Shown piece by piece: positions 16,201-31,200 of a DNA stretch of 64,000 bases. Position numbers and translations under genes: made by a program. A model generated the notes under the pieces. It saw nothing but the letters and a program-made list of their open reading frames with translations, had not been told where the DNA came from and did no database searches. Positions within the stretch are counted from its first letter, which is position 1; each line of letters begins with the position of its first letter. The stretch spans positions 15,407,962 to 15,471,961 of the forward strand of contig CM038720.1 in NCBI GenBank assembly GCA_021613375.1. Reading direction: 5' to 3'. The DNA is from Megaleporinus macrocephalus. Lineage: Eukaryota > Chordata > Actinopteri > Characiformes > Anostomidae.

Positions 16201-19200
16201 GGCATACATACACAAAATGTGTAAAGCTAACACACAAATTAGAAAAATCGATATTGTATGGATGTTGTGAGTGGCAAAAAAGACCCAAACTCTATATTAG
16301 GTCAGGCAGCAGACTTCTAGAAACTCTACATTCAGTAACAGGTTGTTTCCTATGGCGCGAACAGCAGCTGGAGAACCGGAAATGATTTACCATGTAGGGA
16401 GCACTATTTCAAGATTTCAAAATAATTTCAAAATGTCTGTTTTTTAGTTGTAGTTGTTTACAGTCTCTCTGTTTTTTTTATTAGAAGGGCGTTTGAACAA
16501 GAAGGTACTTCTTATATCTGTTGCCTCGATAGCAGCTAAACTCTCAGTTTAGTTACAAATCGCTCCTTATAACATTACGATCACGTGCAGCATATGTTGT
16601 GATGTTTATACCTTTCTCTTACAATATCATTTAAACTAGCACAGGATGAGCTCCTCACCTCCAACTTGTCCTCGCTTACTGCTATTTGGATTTCTAATTG
16701 TCGGAAAGTGAAAGCAACCTATTGTTTACCTAAAAGGTGCACATTTATATACCTAATTTGCTATATTTGAGTGCAAAAATCTATGGCAAGGAAAGAAAGT
16801 CCTTAGACCAAACCTTAGAATGTTGGCTGTGGCTTTCCTCTCCTGAGGCAGCAGGTCAGGATCTCTTAGCACCTCCTCCAGCAGAGTAATCACCCCAGTC
16901 TTAAGCTCAACATTCATATCAAAGTCCTGTGCAGCACACAAACAGTCTTAAAATGTATAATGTAGCCAAATAACATGACATTGAATAACCATATGAATTA
17001 GCATATCCTAGGCAAATACTTCCCTAAATTTAACAAACCATGCAGGATAACTTCAGAAGAATACAAGGGCCTCCTGCTGAGACTCACCACACCAGTCGCT
17101 TGCTAAAAAGTACTATGTCATGTCCTTCTCTAGCGTGACACGTTTGGACACTGGAGTTAATGGTGCTGAGCCCCGGGGGGACTGCTGACATGCCCTTACC
17201 ATTGATGAGCAGAATAAATCTGAGTGTTGCTAGAATGTGGAGGTGTGGAGCCATTCAACGTATGAGCTGTTGACAGTATCTCCAAATGAGCCAGCAATTG
17301 GCCCATGTATGTTGAGATATGGAAAAACATTTTTATTTTAAAAATGTTAGATTCTGCATAGCCTAAAGCAAGGTTTTCAAAACCCTGACTTGTTCTTTAA
17401 GTCATAATAAATAACGGATTAATCCACTTTCAAACCTTGTTTCTACAATATCTGCCAATACAGACAGCATATTTCTCTGAATATTTTGTTAGCCCCCTTT
17501 TACCATGTTTCTCAGTGGTCAGGACACCCACAGGACCACCGCTGAGCAGGTATGATTTGGGCAGTAGATCATTCTCAGCACTGCAGTGACATTAATGTGA
17601 TGGCGTTGTTGTAGTTGGTGTTGAGTGGATCAGACACAGCGGTGCTGCTGAAGTTTAGTCCTGACCACTGAAGAACAGGGTGAAAATGGAACAGTAAAGT
17701 ATGCAGAGAAACAGATGGATTTCTGTATTTGCAGAACTTCAAAGTGCTCACATACAAATACAAATTGGTTTGGTTGTAAAATGTTATTGGACACGTAATG
17801 TTGGATACTAAAAATAAAAACAACAATAAAGCATTTTACTGCTTTTCCAAACAAAATAAGAAAAAAGCCTGAACTTCACCACCACAAAATCATAAAAAGC
17901 AAGCTTTAATATATACCTACTGGCTGTTTTTAGGTTATATGTTTCCCAGGTGTAACTAAGTCTAACTAAGTTTGACTACTGCAGTCCACTTCAATTTAAT
18001 AAACAAAAAAATTAAGATTCTTCATATAGTAGCCATTTGCATTCAGATATTAATCTAGATATTAAACTTAACCCTTTAATTCTCTGTAAAGTGCATTGGA
18101 GCAAAACTGAGGGCAGGACTGGGCCAGGTTAGCAACTACTGGCTTTTTGATTCTGTACTGGCATAAAGCACTGATATGAAAAAGAACTAAAAGATGGAAG
18201 ATGGAGCTAACGCATCCAACCTGTGAGTGCTTGGAAACCCAGTGGCGTAGGACATTCAGCACCCTATTTGTGGCGGCTCTGCGGATGAGGAACTCCTTGT
18301 CATACGATTTCTCTAGGTTGGTAAAACCTAGCAAGAACAAGTAATAACAGTAGCTTTAATGTTAGCAACCCACATGAATTTATAAATGTTTCTATGAAAG
18401 CCAGCCAGCCTTCAAGGCCTTGTCATGTCAGACAACTGCCTGGCAGAGGATGTGTAACAGAGCCGTGGGAAGCTGTCCGAGTGCATTAACGATGTCTGAC
18501 CTTGCGGGCCGCTATGTCCAGCTGCGGCTGTGGCGATGGCGAAGGCAGAGGCGGGGGACATGCTGCAGCGCGAGTTTTCCGTGGGCTGACCTATCAGATC
18601 ACGGTGGGGAAGATGGGTGTCATTAAACATTGCAGCTTTCAAAGGCCTTCCATAAAACAACACATACTCATGGCTGATCATGACTGATAATAACTACACT
18701 TATATGCATACCAGTGGAGTCGAAAGTCTGATTATTTTACTAGTCTAACTAAGCTTTGATCATGTAAAAAGCATGGTTTCATTAGTCCTAGTCTGATTAA
18801 GGTCTAAGTTGATCTAGGCTTAGCCCAGAAAAAGGAATGTCTTCACAGCAATTTTGCAACATCTAATGTAAAGCCTTCCCAGTTAATAAGAACATCCCTA
18901 TTAATAAGAACGTAAATGTAAATATTATGGGGAAATGTTAAATCCTGTACCTCCTGTCTGTCTGTAGCGCAGGTGCCGGGGAGTGGATGGTGAACGGCAC
19001 GGGGACATATCTCCTGCCTCTACGGAAGTGGGTGTCTCTGGGATGAACTTGTCCAGTGATACAGACTCTAAGACAGCTGTCAGGACACAAAATGTACAGA
19101 TTAATTAAAATAATCTTGTGTGACATTAATGAGGTTCTAGGTAACTTTGTGACATAGTGACTTAGCAATAATAGACTGCACTGCTGGTTGAACCATTTCA

Positions 19201-22200
19201 AAGTATTTGAATATAGTAAGAAATGGTTCACAACAGTGTAGTCACTCTGAAAAATAAGGATTAGGAAAGAACACCATAGCAGCAAGTCATACTTTGCAGG
19301 CTAAGGAAGCTTGGGTAAACCAAGAAATCATTATACACTTGTTCTCTCAGTAGCAGTACAGCAAATGTTTTTTTTAGCATGCCTACCATTATTGCTTATA
19401 GGTTAAGTAACGTACAGTTGCATGCATGTTAAATACCCCTTTTAAAATGACAAGTTTTGTTGATTGTGAACTAAGCAATTAAAAACAATAATTTAAATCT
19501 GTCTTCAAAAAGCCATCATTATTTAATGACTCAATCAATCAGTTCATTTTATGAATTAAATCACCATTCAATATAATAAAATATAGGGAAATCAAAAGGG
19601 AGACGTAAGGTGAATTTTAGCTAAGGTTGGCGATGACAGACTGTATGGCCAAAAGTATGATTAAGGTGATTTGGATATTTCAGCTAATTGCTAACGTGTA
19701 AATCTAAGCACAGCAAAACAATTTTCATAGACAAACATTGGCTGTGAAATGTACTGTGCTAAAGACCTCAATATAACACTGTCATGGGAAGTCACCTTCC
19801 ACTAATTCATAACGTTTGTACATTGTTAGATTTGCCCTGGTCAAATGTAAGTCCTATTACTAATAAATTAAAGTGGCTAGGAGCAACAACAGCTCAGGCA
19901 CAAAGAATGCTGTGGTGCAGCAGTTGCACACAAAATATAAGCTATTTGCAAAGCCATGTGTTGACAACAGAACTGAAGAGCTGTAAAACATGGTCTGATG
20001 AACGAATCTGGGTTTGGTAGATGCCAGGAGAATGCTAGCCATCAAAATGCATACTGCCAATAGTAACGTTCAGTGGAGAAGAAATAACAGCCAGGAACTG
20101 TTTCATAAGGTGATAGTCACATGTCCACATACTTGGCAATATAACATCAAGACAGTTAAAGGAATTGTATCCCTATTACTATACCAAATTTCTAAACAAG
20201 AAAAGGAGAGAATCATCTAGGACTGGTAAATATACACTTGTTACTATGCAGTTTATGCATGTATACACTGAATGCTGCTGTTTAGGTCTAAATCTTTTTA
20301 TGATGCATGCAGAAATACTGGCAATAGCTACAATATAACGTATAATACAAGCAATAACAATACACTGCCCCACCAGTGGTTTAAGTTATTGTCTAATATA
20401 CAACAATAGAAACACATAACATAGAAAAATTAGTAACAGAATACTTAAGGACTGCTGTCCTTATTTCCTCCCACTCATGACAACAGTGAAACTAGAATGA
20501 AAAAGCCTTTACACCATGCTAGCCCTCTGAGGAGCCTCTCTCTTCACCTGAGAGTAACTGTTTGTGGAGATACACTCGTAGCTTGTACACCCCCTTGATA
20601 GCTGCTGTCTAAGAATTACACCAAACACAGTAATAATGACACTTCTCAAGTGAGGTTGGGGCTAAAATGGGTCTACCTGTAACAGCACCTTTACTTTTTC
20701 TGATATGTTTTTCTAACTGCATTTTTCAATGCTTAAGAGACTACCGTTTGCTTGATATATTGACAAATTACACCTGTTAATGTGTTGTTGTGCTTGCAAC
20801 ATCATTAAATGGTTGTGTCACTGGGGAACCCAAAATGACTAAGCCGTGTTTAACTATATCACAGCAGTATGTGCTGTAATGATGAATTTGAACATCATCA
20901 TTTGTACATTTTGCCAGTACATTGTACATTTTGTACAAGTTTTCATACCATCAGGCCTTAAAATACATTTAATTTGAACTTACATTTACTTTTATTTAAG
21001 TAACTTCCATAGTGCAATCTGTAAATAACTGGACAGTGTGATTGCTGGCCCTATACTCCCAACACACTGGATTTTCAAGTTTAAAGCAACTGCTATGGTT
21101 TTGAACTACATTCTTCCTTCTGTTCTGTATTCAACAATACATGTTATAAGTTTTTTGCTTTACTAGTACTGACACTTTTGCTCCTCACAGCAACAGACTC
21201 CAGATGCAAGTGCCACATCTAGGATCAGTGTTCTTTTGTTTTCTCTGCACAAATACACAAAAGATGCAACACACAGCTGTCCAAGAAAACAACTGGGCAG
21301 GCAATTGTCCAAAAAAACATTATATTAATGGCATGTAAGTAAAGGAGGGCTGTAGTTCTAATTTGCCCAAAACTGAAGCAAACCCTTATAACATTTACAC
21401 TCCACTCATTTGAATATAATGAACTAAAACTTTCAACATGATGACCCAGTTGTATACAGTAATCGTCAAGGCCATTGTCACATCATCTAGAACCATTTGG
21501 TTTGGTTCTTCCACCTCACAAGAAGAAGCCTGCTACAGCACGGTGAAGAAGCATAATTACAGATAACTCCTCTCATCCTGGACATCAGCTCTTTCAAGAT
21601 TCAGGGCCGTCAGAACCAGCTCAGTGAGACATGCTAACAGATTTCCCCATGAAACGCCCATCAATAACAGTGGACACAGCAACAGGTCTACCTTTAGGTA
21701 CCTGATCTGAATACTCATATATTCAATACTTTTACAAAGACCATATAGTGTACTTCGTTCCAACAATCACTGTCAGACTGTATAGCTGTAGACCAGTAAG
21801 GCTTTACTCTATCCAGGGACTACCAAAGGACTAAGTTGGTGGTTTGTTCAAAGCAAAGCTGTGATATCAGCATGACAGCAGCCTGTTAGTGGGTTTGACT
21901 ATGCATAGCAACAGATGGAATACAATAAGAAATAATACATTTAAAAATGTGTCAGGCGTTCTTAAATATGACCAAGAAGACAGGTCACCTTATAACTCTA
22001 CCTAATAAAGTGTAAGAAGTGTTTATTAACATGAATGAGGATCAGACTCACCCCTACGAATGCTCCTTCTTAGCTTGCCGCAGAAGGCGTCAATGCGTGG
22101 CAGTTCTCCACCATCCTCCGGCGTAGTGGGGGCCAGTTCAGGTGAGCTTGGGCCCCGGCTCAAGTCCAGCGGGGCCTTTGTGCAGGTGGGTGGAGGGGAG

Positions 22201-25200
22201 GAAATCACAGGGTTATAGGTGGAGGTGGGACTGCTGGCTGCAGAGGATGAGGAAGTGGCCGACAGGTCCAAAGCTCCGGCCTTTCCACCTCCCACGGGGG
22301 AACTGAGTGACAGCTTGCGGGATTGCACAGGTGAGGAGGTGCGAGAGGGGATGGAGAGGGGTGGGGGTGAGGAGAACTTGCGTGACAGTCGGGGCGACTT
22401 GTTGTTCAGGTGCTCACTGCCCCAGGGGCCCTGGTTAGTGGCAAAGAAGAGCTCAAGAGACCTAGAGGAAAAAAAGAGGTGGAAAGGTAGGGAGAGAGTG
22501 AGGGAGAAAGAGAGAGCAAAACACAGAGATTTAAAGAAATAATGCAGTGCAGCAGCACAATAACTGAGCAGTTTTTCCATAAACAGGTCAAAAAGTCCCA
22601 ATCCTGGTACAGGGCAATTTCTCATTCCTCAACACAGAGTGAAAGGAATGGTTTTGCTGTGATGGATTGATGCATACATTGCACCAAAATAACAGTCTGG
22701 ATATGGCACATGGAAGATACAGGAGGAGAGGCAGCAGGAAGAGAAGACAGAAAAAAAATGAAACGAGTGGAGAAGGATAGACAGACATGCACAATGTGTT
22801 TACTTGGACTGGTCCAGGGCGAGCCTTGTGATCTTCAGGCTGTAGTCTGGACAGATGGAGGAGATGGACAAACGGTCAGATGAGTGGTACTGAATCCTGT
22901 GAGTGACAGTAAAAGTGGAGTGGGGAGGAAGGGAGTAGGGTCTGGGTTAGGGTCCACTATGCTGTGCACACTGCTAAAAGACACACATGTATATGTGATA
23001 TAATTTACATCGTTTTTCCTCATTCACTGCACTGCACACGAGAACTGCACAATTATACTTCTTCTTATACTTCTACCTACACCATAATGTTGAATCACTG
23101 ACCAGTACATAAAGTACACATCCTTGTATCTACACTTGTCCATTTTATTAGCCCTACTTATCATACAGATGCACTTTGTAGTTACATGCTCAATTGCAGA
23201 TTGTAGACCATCTGATTTGCTGCATACTTTGTCAGCCCCCTTTTACACTGTCTTGAAATGGTCAAGACCACCATAGAATAGGTATGATTTGGATTGTAAT
23301 TAATTCTTTGCACTGCAGTGACACTGACATGGTGGTGGCTTGTTAGTGCGTGTTGTGATGGTATAAGTGGATCAGGCACAAGAGTGCTTTACATCTACAA
23401 AGTGGACCAACAAGGTAGGAGTGCCTCATAGAGTGGACAGTGAGCGGACACTCACTGGGTGTTTAAAAACTTCAGCAGCACTGCTGTGTCTGATCCACTC
23501 ATACCAGGGCAACACACACACATAGTGTGGTAGAAAGAATATAGTGAATATAGTGGGGTGGGGCTGCTTTACCAAATCAGGTCCTGGAACAGCTTTTTTT
23601 ATAATTAAGGTTGCAACTAAAGTATTCAATTATATAATCTTAAATATATCTATCTGAAGAATTTATAAGAATATGAAATCCCAAAATATGGTTCACTTTA
23701 ATCGTTATATTATTTTATTGTAATTATTACAACTGCTATTTTTAAAATGACAACAACCGAAGTCATAGCTAGTAGCAGGAGTGCAGTTTAAACACAAACT
23801 GTGAAACTTTTTAATCCCAAAAACTGAAAACAGCTTGGTTTGGTTAACTTCTATCCATGACCAGATATTCTATAGGATATTAAAATTTTATATATATATT
23901 TCATATTACCACGTTTTACAACACCAAAAAAGCTTTACACTGAAGTAGGTTAACTAGTTTCTTTCTGTTCTGCATGGATGACACACTGACCAGATAAAGC
24001 ATTTGAAACGGATGCATGTGTGATGCTTTCCCCTCAAATTCAGATTCATGCAACATAACTATCCAAAACACATTAACAACAGAGTGCCACAAAGAGAAGA
24101 GATTGTTTTTTTAGAATAAAAGAATGTTGACTACAGTGCTCTCGTTGTTTATCGTGAAGGAACAAACCATTTAAGCTAAACACGCTGAAACAATACATGA
24201 ACTGAAACAATTCTATGTGGAAAAATGGTTCAAAAATACATCCTAACTGCTGAACAAAACTGAACAAAAGCTATAAAATGGGTTAAAGTTACTAAATATA
24301 AGTGTTAACATTTTTCCTTTCAGTGACTTTTCACTACATAAACTACTTTTTACAGTGCAGGGTGCCAAGAGTGATTTTTTTTCGGCATGGAAAAGCTTCA
24401 TTTGCACATGCAGCCTAGAAATCAAAACAATAGCAAATCAAGTCTGTTTTTATCTGATAACAGGGGCCAAACAGGTAAGGTAACTTAGGATATAGACACA
24501 CCCACCCTGAACACAGGAAATAAGCTGTGCAATAGAACTAACTGCATTATCATAGCATGCCATAGGTGAAAAACAAAATGCATTAAATCAAAGGTCTTAA
24601 ACCCAAACTACCTGAAGGCCATTAGCCAGGTGATCGTCTCCAAGTGGGGCAAAAATGCAGGAAAAAAAACTGTTCCATAATTTTTTAATCCATGTATGAA
24701 TTTTAACTGCATAACATAGATTAATTTGAAAGCTTATTTGCAAATATTCTGTTATCATAAGCATCTACTATTTCTAGTGCTACTACTATTAATAATAATA
24801 AAAATAATAACAGCTATTATTTATTTATTAACAGCTATTATTTATATTTATTTATTATAGCTAAAACACCAGAAAATATTGTTGATAATGTTGACAAACA
24901 GTAGACTTTCAAATAGATGATATTAGAACTTCAATACAGCAAACTTCTTGAGAGCAAACATTTTGAATAGTAGGAATATTATATAACTAAATGACAGTAA
25001 CAACTTGAACTTACCTGAATTGAAGAAAAAATGTAATTCTATGAGTAAGCAAAGGTTTACCACTATGCTATTTACGGTTTCCTGTCATGGTCCTGTGGAG
25101 TATTTTTAGACATCTGGCTTGTTATGTTTAATACATATAATAATGTTCATTTAATTCAAGCAAATCTAATTTTAATTGTGGAATTATACATGACTCTTAT

Positions 25201-28200
25201 TACAATGTGTCTTGCTAATTGTTATTGTTATTATTGCGAGGAAGCGATGGCAAAACAAATGATTATTTCTGAGTTTGCAGACGATTCGTCTAATAATTAC
25301 CTTCATTTTTAAATTCTGATACACTGTTTCTACTACTAGGTCATGATTCAATCCATAAATGCAGCTTTAACTAATTATCAGTATAAATTAAAATAATAGC
25401 TAAGTCCTCTTGCAAGTAGTGCTCTATTTTAGTATAGATTATGTTCGGCAACTAGCTACAGTGGCTGTGGATGAGATAAAGCTTTAGCATCAGATTTACA
25501 TCAGATGTACATATTTAGCTGCAGAAAATGCGGAAAAAATAATATGCTGTTGGATGAACAATAATATATGTGATGAAAATATGTGATGGGCTATATAAAG
25601 AATGGTGCCTGCAGGGCCGGCAGTGTGTGACCCTTACGTTATAGGAACATTTTTACCAAAAAAATTCTAATGCTGAATGAAAATGATTATCAGTCAAATA
25701 ATTTGCATTACATGCCAATATCATCATCATTAGTTGCCTCCATTCACATTTTTGTATTTTAATTTCAGTATTTGTATTCCTTTAAACTAGTGATATCATC
25801 AGCCCTGACCTGACAGGTATGGAGGTGAAAGGCTTCTTGTAGATGTCAGCCAGCTTATCCATGACCACAGCGGCAGTGGTGAAGATGCGGTACGTGTGTA
25901 GGAAGGTGTTGAGGAAGTCAATGGAGAGGAAGCGTAGATCAGTCAGCCTCTCCAGAAGACGCTCCACACTGGCGTAGCGGATCTGTGGCACCTTGCAAGA
26001 GTTAAGTGTCTTGCTGAAGCAAATATCCACATCGTCTTTGTGTAGGCGGATGTCTGACCTATGAAGTGCAGACATTAACTTTATATTTCATAATTTTGTT
26101 TTACATTAAAAGATTAATGTTCATAATAACAGATGCAATCTATCACCTTAAGCCAGTTAACAACTACGCAGCTTAGATCATGATAAATTAAACTCTTAGT
26201 TATCATGCACTGGTCAATTTAGAATCATCTTAAATTAATGCTTAATTTCTTACTTGAGCATGTGAGGCACAGTGACTTTGGAGTTTTCCTCAAACACACT
26301 GGTCATCAGACCATTACAGCGAATATTGTCGATGCACTTCACAGGCGGCCCAAAAACAGGAAGAGAAGACAAACAATATATATTTAACTGTTAAATATTT
26401 CACTTCCCTTTTAGTTTATTATTCTTTGACTAATGGCCTCTGAAATCAGAAGTGCCAAATCAGAGACCATCTTTATGTATTTAAATTCCAGTCACAATGT
26501 AAAAAATATTAGACATTATATTAGATATATAGACATTTTTCCAAGTTGGAAAAATATATATATATTTGATAATATCTGGAAAACAAAAATAAATGCGAAA
26601 ACAAACACCCTCACAACTAAATGGAATATGTTTTTCAACTAGTGTGTCCACTCTTTGCCTCTATCATGGCTTAAATTTATTGTGACACTTTTTGTAAGTA
26701 ATCTGCAGGGCCATTTTTCCATACCACTGAAGTTCAGTCTTAGAAGTTGTTCGCAATTTCTGCTTCTTACGAACTAAGCTACTCCAAATGTTATTCAAAT
26801 GTTGGCTTTGGGGTGATCAATCCATTGTTTTGAGAACAACGACTGCCTGTGGATTTTATTTTTTAAATTTTAAAACAGATAGAAGCTTGATTTTCTCCAG
26901 AATATTTAAGCTTTGTTTATCCAATGGTGACAATTTTGGTGGTGAACAAATGTTGTGTTCCATTTTCCAGTTCAATTACAGTTATGGAAATTGTAATTTT
27001 GACTTTCTTATGCAATATTTGTTCTCCTTAGAATTGTCTTCCAAGACATGAATAACGTAATGACAGTGTTGAGTGGACTGTTAATAAATGATTGGTGATT
27101 GATATAAAAAATGACACATAGATGAACAGAGCATGTTAAAATGATGCTCTATGCTTTCATTTAAGCAATCCTACATAGTAGAGTTTGAGAGCATGGCTGA
27201 GCAAGCTGTAAACCACAGTGTGTTATAGCCCCAGTGGGGATAGTGCAGGTGGAGGGAGGGCCTGGAAACACCCTGAACTACTCTTCAAAACAACCAGCTC
27301 TTCATCCCCAGAGCCTCTACCTTGCCTGCACTGCAAAACATACAGCTCTCTAGAGATAGACCTACTGAAGGCCTGGTGCTCTATGAGATGTTCTCTCTAT
27401 GTGCTTTCTTGTGTGTGCACGTGTCTGTAGGTTCACAGTCTCTTGCATTTAGAATCTTTATAGAATTACAGAAAAACCTAAATTTGATGATTTAAAGTCA
27501 TTCAGGCAACAGAGTAAACCAGTTCAACACAGACTCTGGCCTACCTGGCTGATATCGCTGGTCCAGGCTGCCTTCTCCTGGCGAGATGGAGCCAACAAGA
27601 CAACCGAGAAGGAGGGGCCATCCACTGGCTCAACCACGACCTTAAACTCCAGATGACTAAAGCCTTGACCTGCAGCATTATCTACAGGACACAAGTTTTA
27701 CAGTAATGTCATACTATTGGACACATTTGCAGAATGTGCCTTAATGTGGCTGCCATTAGGGTTTAATTTACTTAAGCTGCATCTTATCACATCATGTGAG
27801 CACAAGCCCACTTACTAAATGCGGGGTTTAAAAGGTGCAGTGTAGTAATGAAGCCATTAACATATATATTTTGTACTGCATCTTTAAGTGCATACATTTG
27901 ATTCAATTAGGTGGTCAAAAATGCATGCAACTGCACCAATAGTTGTTCAAACTTTAGTGAACTGGTTATGTAATCAGCTGCATGTATACTATTTATTCTC
28001 ATTTTCTGTGAAATCTAGCATGGGATATAAATACACAGAGTAAAATACATTGAGACAATACCTCTGCTGGAGAGGTATAAAGGCCCCAGCATTGGGATTG
28101 ATAGCAGCAGAACTGCATTTTCTGGAGAGATGAGCTCCATTTAATACCTTCAGTAACAAATCATCCAACATCAGCACCCAGCCTTGCTAATGCTCTTGCA

Positions 28201-31200
28201 GTTAAATGCAATAAAACCCTCACCACAGTGTTCCAACATCTAATGTAAAGCCTTCCCAGACGACTAGAAGCTGACACTGCACCAGAAATCATCATTAAAA
28301 TTATGGATTTTTAGAAGAAATTGACTTTTTGGGCTTATTTAGAACTATTTATTTATTTAAGACCTATTGGAACCAGTAATTAGAATAGGAAGTAAGTAAG
28401 GCATGGTTTTCATGGATGAGACATGTAATGACCAGGATAAAATAAACATTGAAGATCTCCTTGAATGGGATTATACAACTAGAAAACAAACTTTGGTCAA
28501 GTTAATAATCATTTTATAAAAAACAATTTTTTTGATGAAAAATCTGCAACTAAATCCGAACACCTATCCTGCCAGCATTCTAAGTGGACTACAAAACACT
28601 CATCCTTAAACATTGTACATTTTTAATTCATTGTAAGACTCGGGATAAAGAGCATTTGTGTTTGTAGCACTCTGTTCTAACAAATGTTAATCATTGACAT
28701 AATCAGTCACTTTCTATCAACATAATCAGTCACTTTTCTTGAAGCTGTAGCTCTTTAAGATATTATTGGCACAAAGCATTAACAAATTAAGTCTGTAGCA
28801 GAGTACTTACAATCCTCATCATTGGCGTCTAGCTCTTCAATGAGAGTGCACTCTATCAGAGACAGTGTTCCTCCCTGCTGTGTATCAGAAGAGAGAACAA
28901 GTACTGTGTCATTACACGATTATTTAACCAATATCTGCAAAGTAATATAGTCAGTATGATGTGTAGTGAAATATAGTCATTTTAGTGTTTTCACAGTACC
29001 TTTAATTGATGCTGGGAAACCCTTTGTACCAGTTTATGATAATATGAGTGCAGTTACACTAGAGGTGCTATGATACATGTATTTATATTCATTTTTTAAA
29101 AACTGAATTATAAAACAAACAACTACTTCTTAGATTTAATGCTATAAAACTTCATATATCAGAAAATACATTGTGTGAGTGTAGAAGCAAAGCAATTTAT
29201 TTCAATTTATTTCATCTTTGTATCCACACAAAGCTGAAACCAGAACTAGTAAAAACCATTTAAAGCTAACCAGCCCCTTACCTATAGTTCTACACACTTG
29301 GAACTTGCAACTCTGGATATGAGAGAACTCACTTTGAGCAGATGCAGCTTGCCGCCGGAGGTGCGGGTGCATACAAGGAGGTGCTTGGTAAAGAGGAAAC
29401 ACTGGCGCTCACCCTCCTTCCGCAGAGACAAAGAGCCCAAGCGCACCTTGCTGAGCTTTCCCTTCTCAGCAGAGGGCAGCTGGATCAGAGAGCCTGCAGG
29501 GGGACAGGGAACATTCTTATAATGGAAAGAACTTTCATACACAAATGGTTGTGTTTTAATTATTTTATAATATGTTACACTGAGAAAACAAACTGTAATT
29601 GCACATCGAAACACACAAACGTTTGTTCTCTGTGGAGGATGTGCTTATGCATATCTCACTTAGAGTCAACAAAACATGTAAGTGTACCAGGAGTGCCCAA
29701 ACTTTTGCATACGACTGTAGAATTGCAGTCTTGATGTGACTTGTGGGGGAGAGGAAAAAAAGAATGAACCCAGGCAGGAGAGAGCACTAATAACTTTACT
29801 ACCTCACTGGACTCTATTTATTACACATTGCACAATTTGCACACTACCGGCAAGTATTTATTATTCTCTGTCTGTACTGTGTTGTGTTGTCTGTCCGCAC
29901 TTGTTTGTTTGTGTTGCACTTGTGTCTTGTATGCACTGTCTATGTTGCACCATGGTCCTGGAGGAACGTTGTTTCGTTTCACTGTGTACTCTGTATGTAG
30001 TTGAAATGACAATAAAACCCACTTGACTTGACTTGACTTGACTTGACTTGACTTGACTTGAGCTTCAGTGATGGTGACTAACAGGAATATACACAGAGCT
30101 GTTCCAGAGAATAAGGCTTTTAGTGAGAATGAGTTTAATTTCAAATGGCACAGTAGTCTCATTAGAGCATAAATCTTACAGCTGTATTAGGGGAAATATG
30201 TGTTTGCTGATGTGGAATATACATTTGCAGAAAATGACGACCCTCACTACCGTTTATGGCTATGCAAGGCTCACCCTGCCGTACAAAGGTCTGGCTGGTA
30301 TCCAGCAGGATGTCACAGCCCTCAACTATCATGCGCTCAATGGCAAGATTCTTACGAATGTTCTCAGTGTCACTCACTTCATCATGCATCATTCTGAAAA
30401 AAAGAAACAAATGAAAATCAACACAATGTGTAACTACAACACATTGATTTAAAATATATATATAATTAGTTTGGAGTTTAACTGTTATTCATCCCATTTA
30501 ACCATGTGGTGTTTACCTGTGTTCGCTGCATTTACTTCAAATGGGTATCAGCATACAAATGGCTTCTTTGCATTTCAAAGCCATAATTAAGCTTACAGGA
30601 CAGTACAATAGATAGAGCTTCCCTTTTGTGAGTACAGGCATATCCAAAAGTGCTCAGTGCTTTATTTGCTAAATTTATCATTACAGTAAAAAAACATTAC
30701 TATGGATTTCATTTCATGCAAAAAATTAGGAGAAACTAGTCATACTTAACCCTCTGCAGAGTTAACTTTATTAGAAAATCAGCAATACATGTAACTTGCT
30801 TGTAGGTGTTCAAGCTTATGCATGTGTCCCAACACAGTTTTAAATGTGCAGAAAACATGTTTGCCATGGTCTGTCAAGTAGTCTTAACACCAGTTGACAG
30901 ATCTTCTAAACTTAAATGCTCAAACAAAAATTGGCATCAAAAATTATTTAAGATGAACCATTTATTAATAGGTTGGTTATCAAGTATCATTTTAAAATTC
31001 ACTTACTTGGAGAGTTCCTCCAGTTTTGATTTGGCAAATTCCAGACTCTTGCGTTCTACATGCTCATGAGGCGTATGGGCAAGCAGCTCATGGAGTGTAA
31101 TGATGTATCGTGGGATCTGGCATGGAAAGAATGTTTGTAAAACTGAAATTAAATGATTTTATTTACATAGGCCATATAATTATGATAATTATTAGTATGA

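Noticed and set aside
18068..18340. Reading the whole 90-residue frame as coding
   Set aside because: Only 18221-18327 has homology and splice sites; the remainder is intron read-through.
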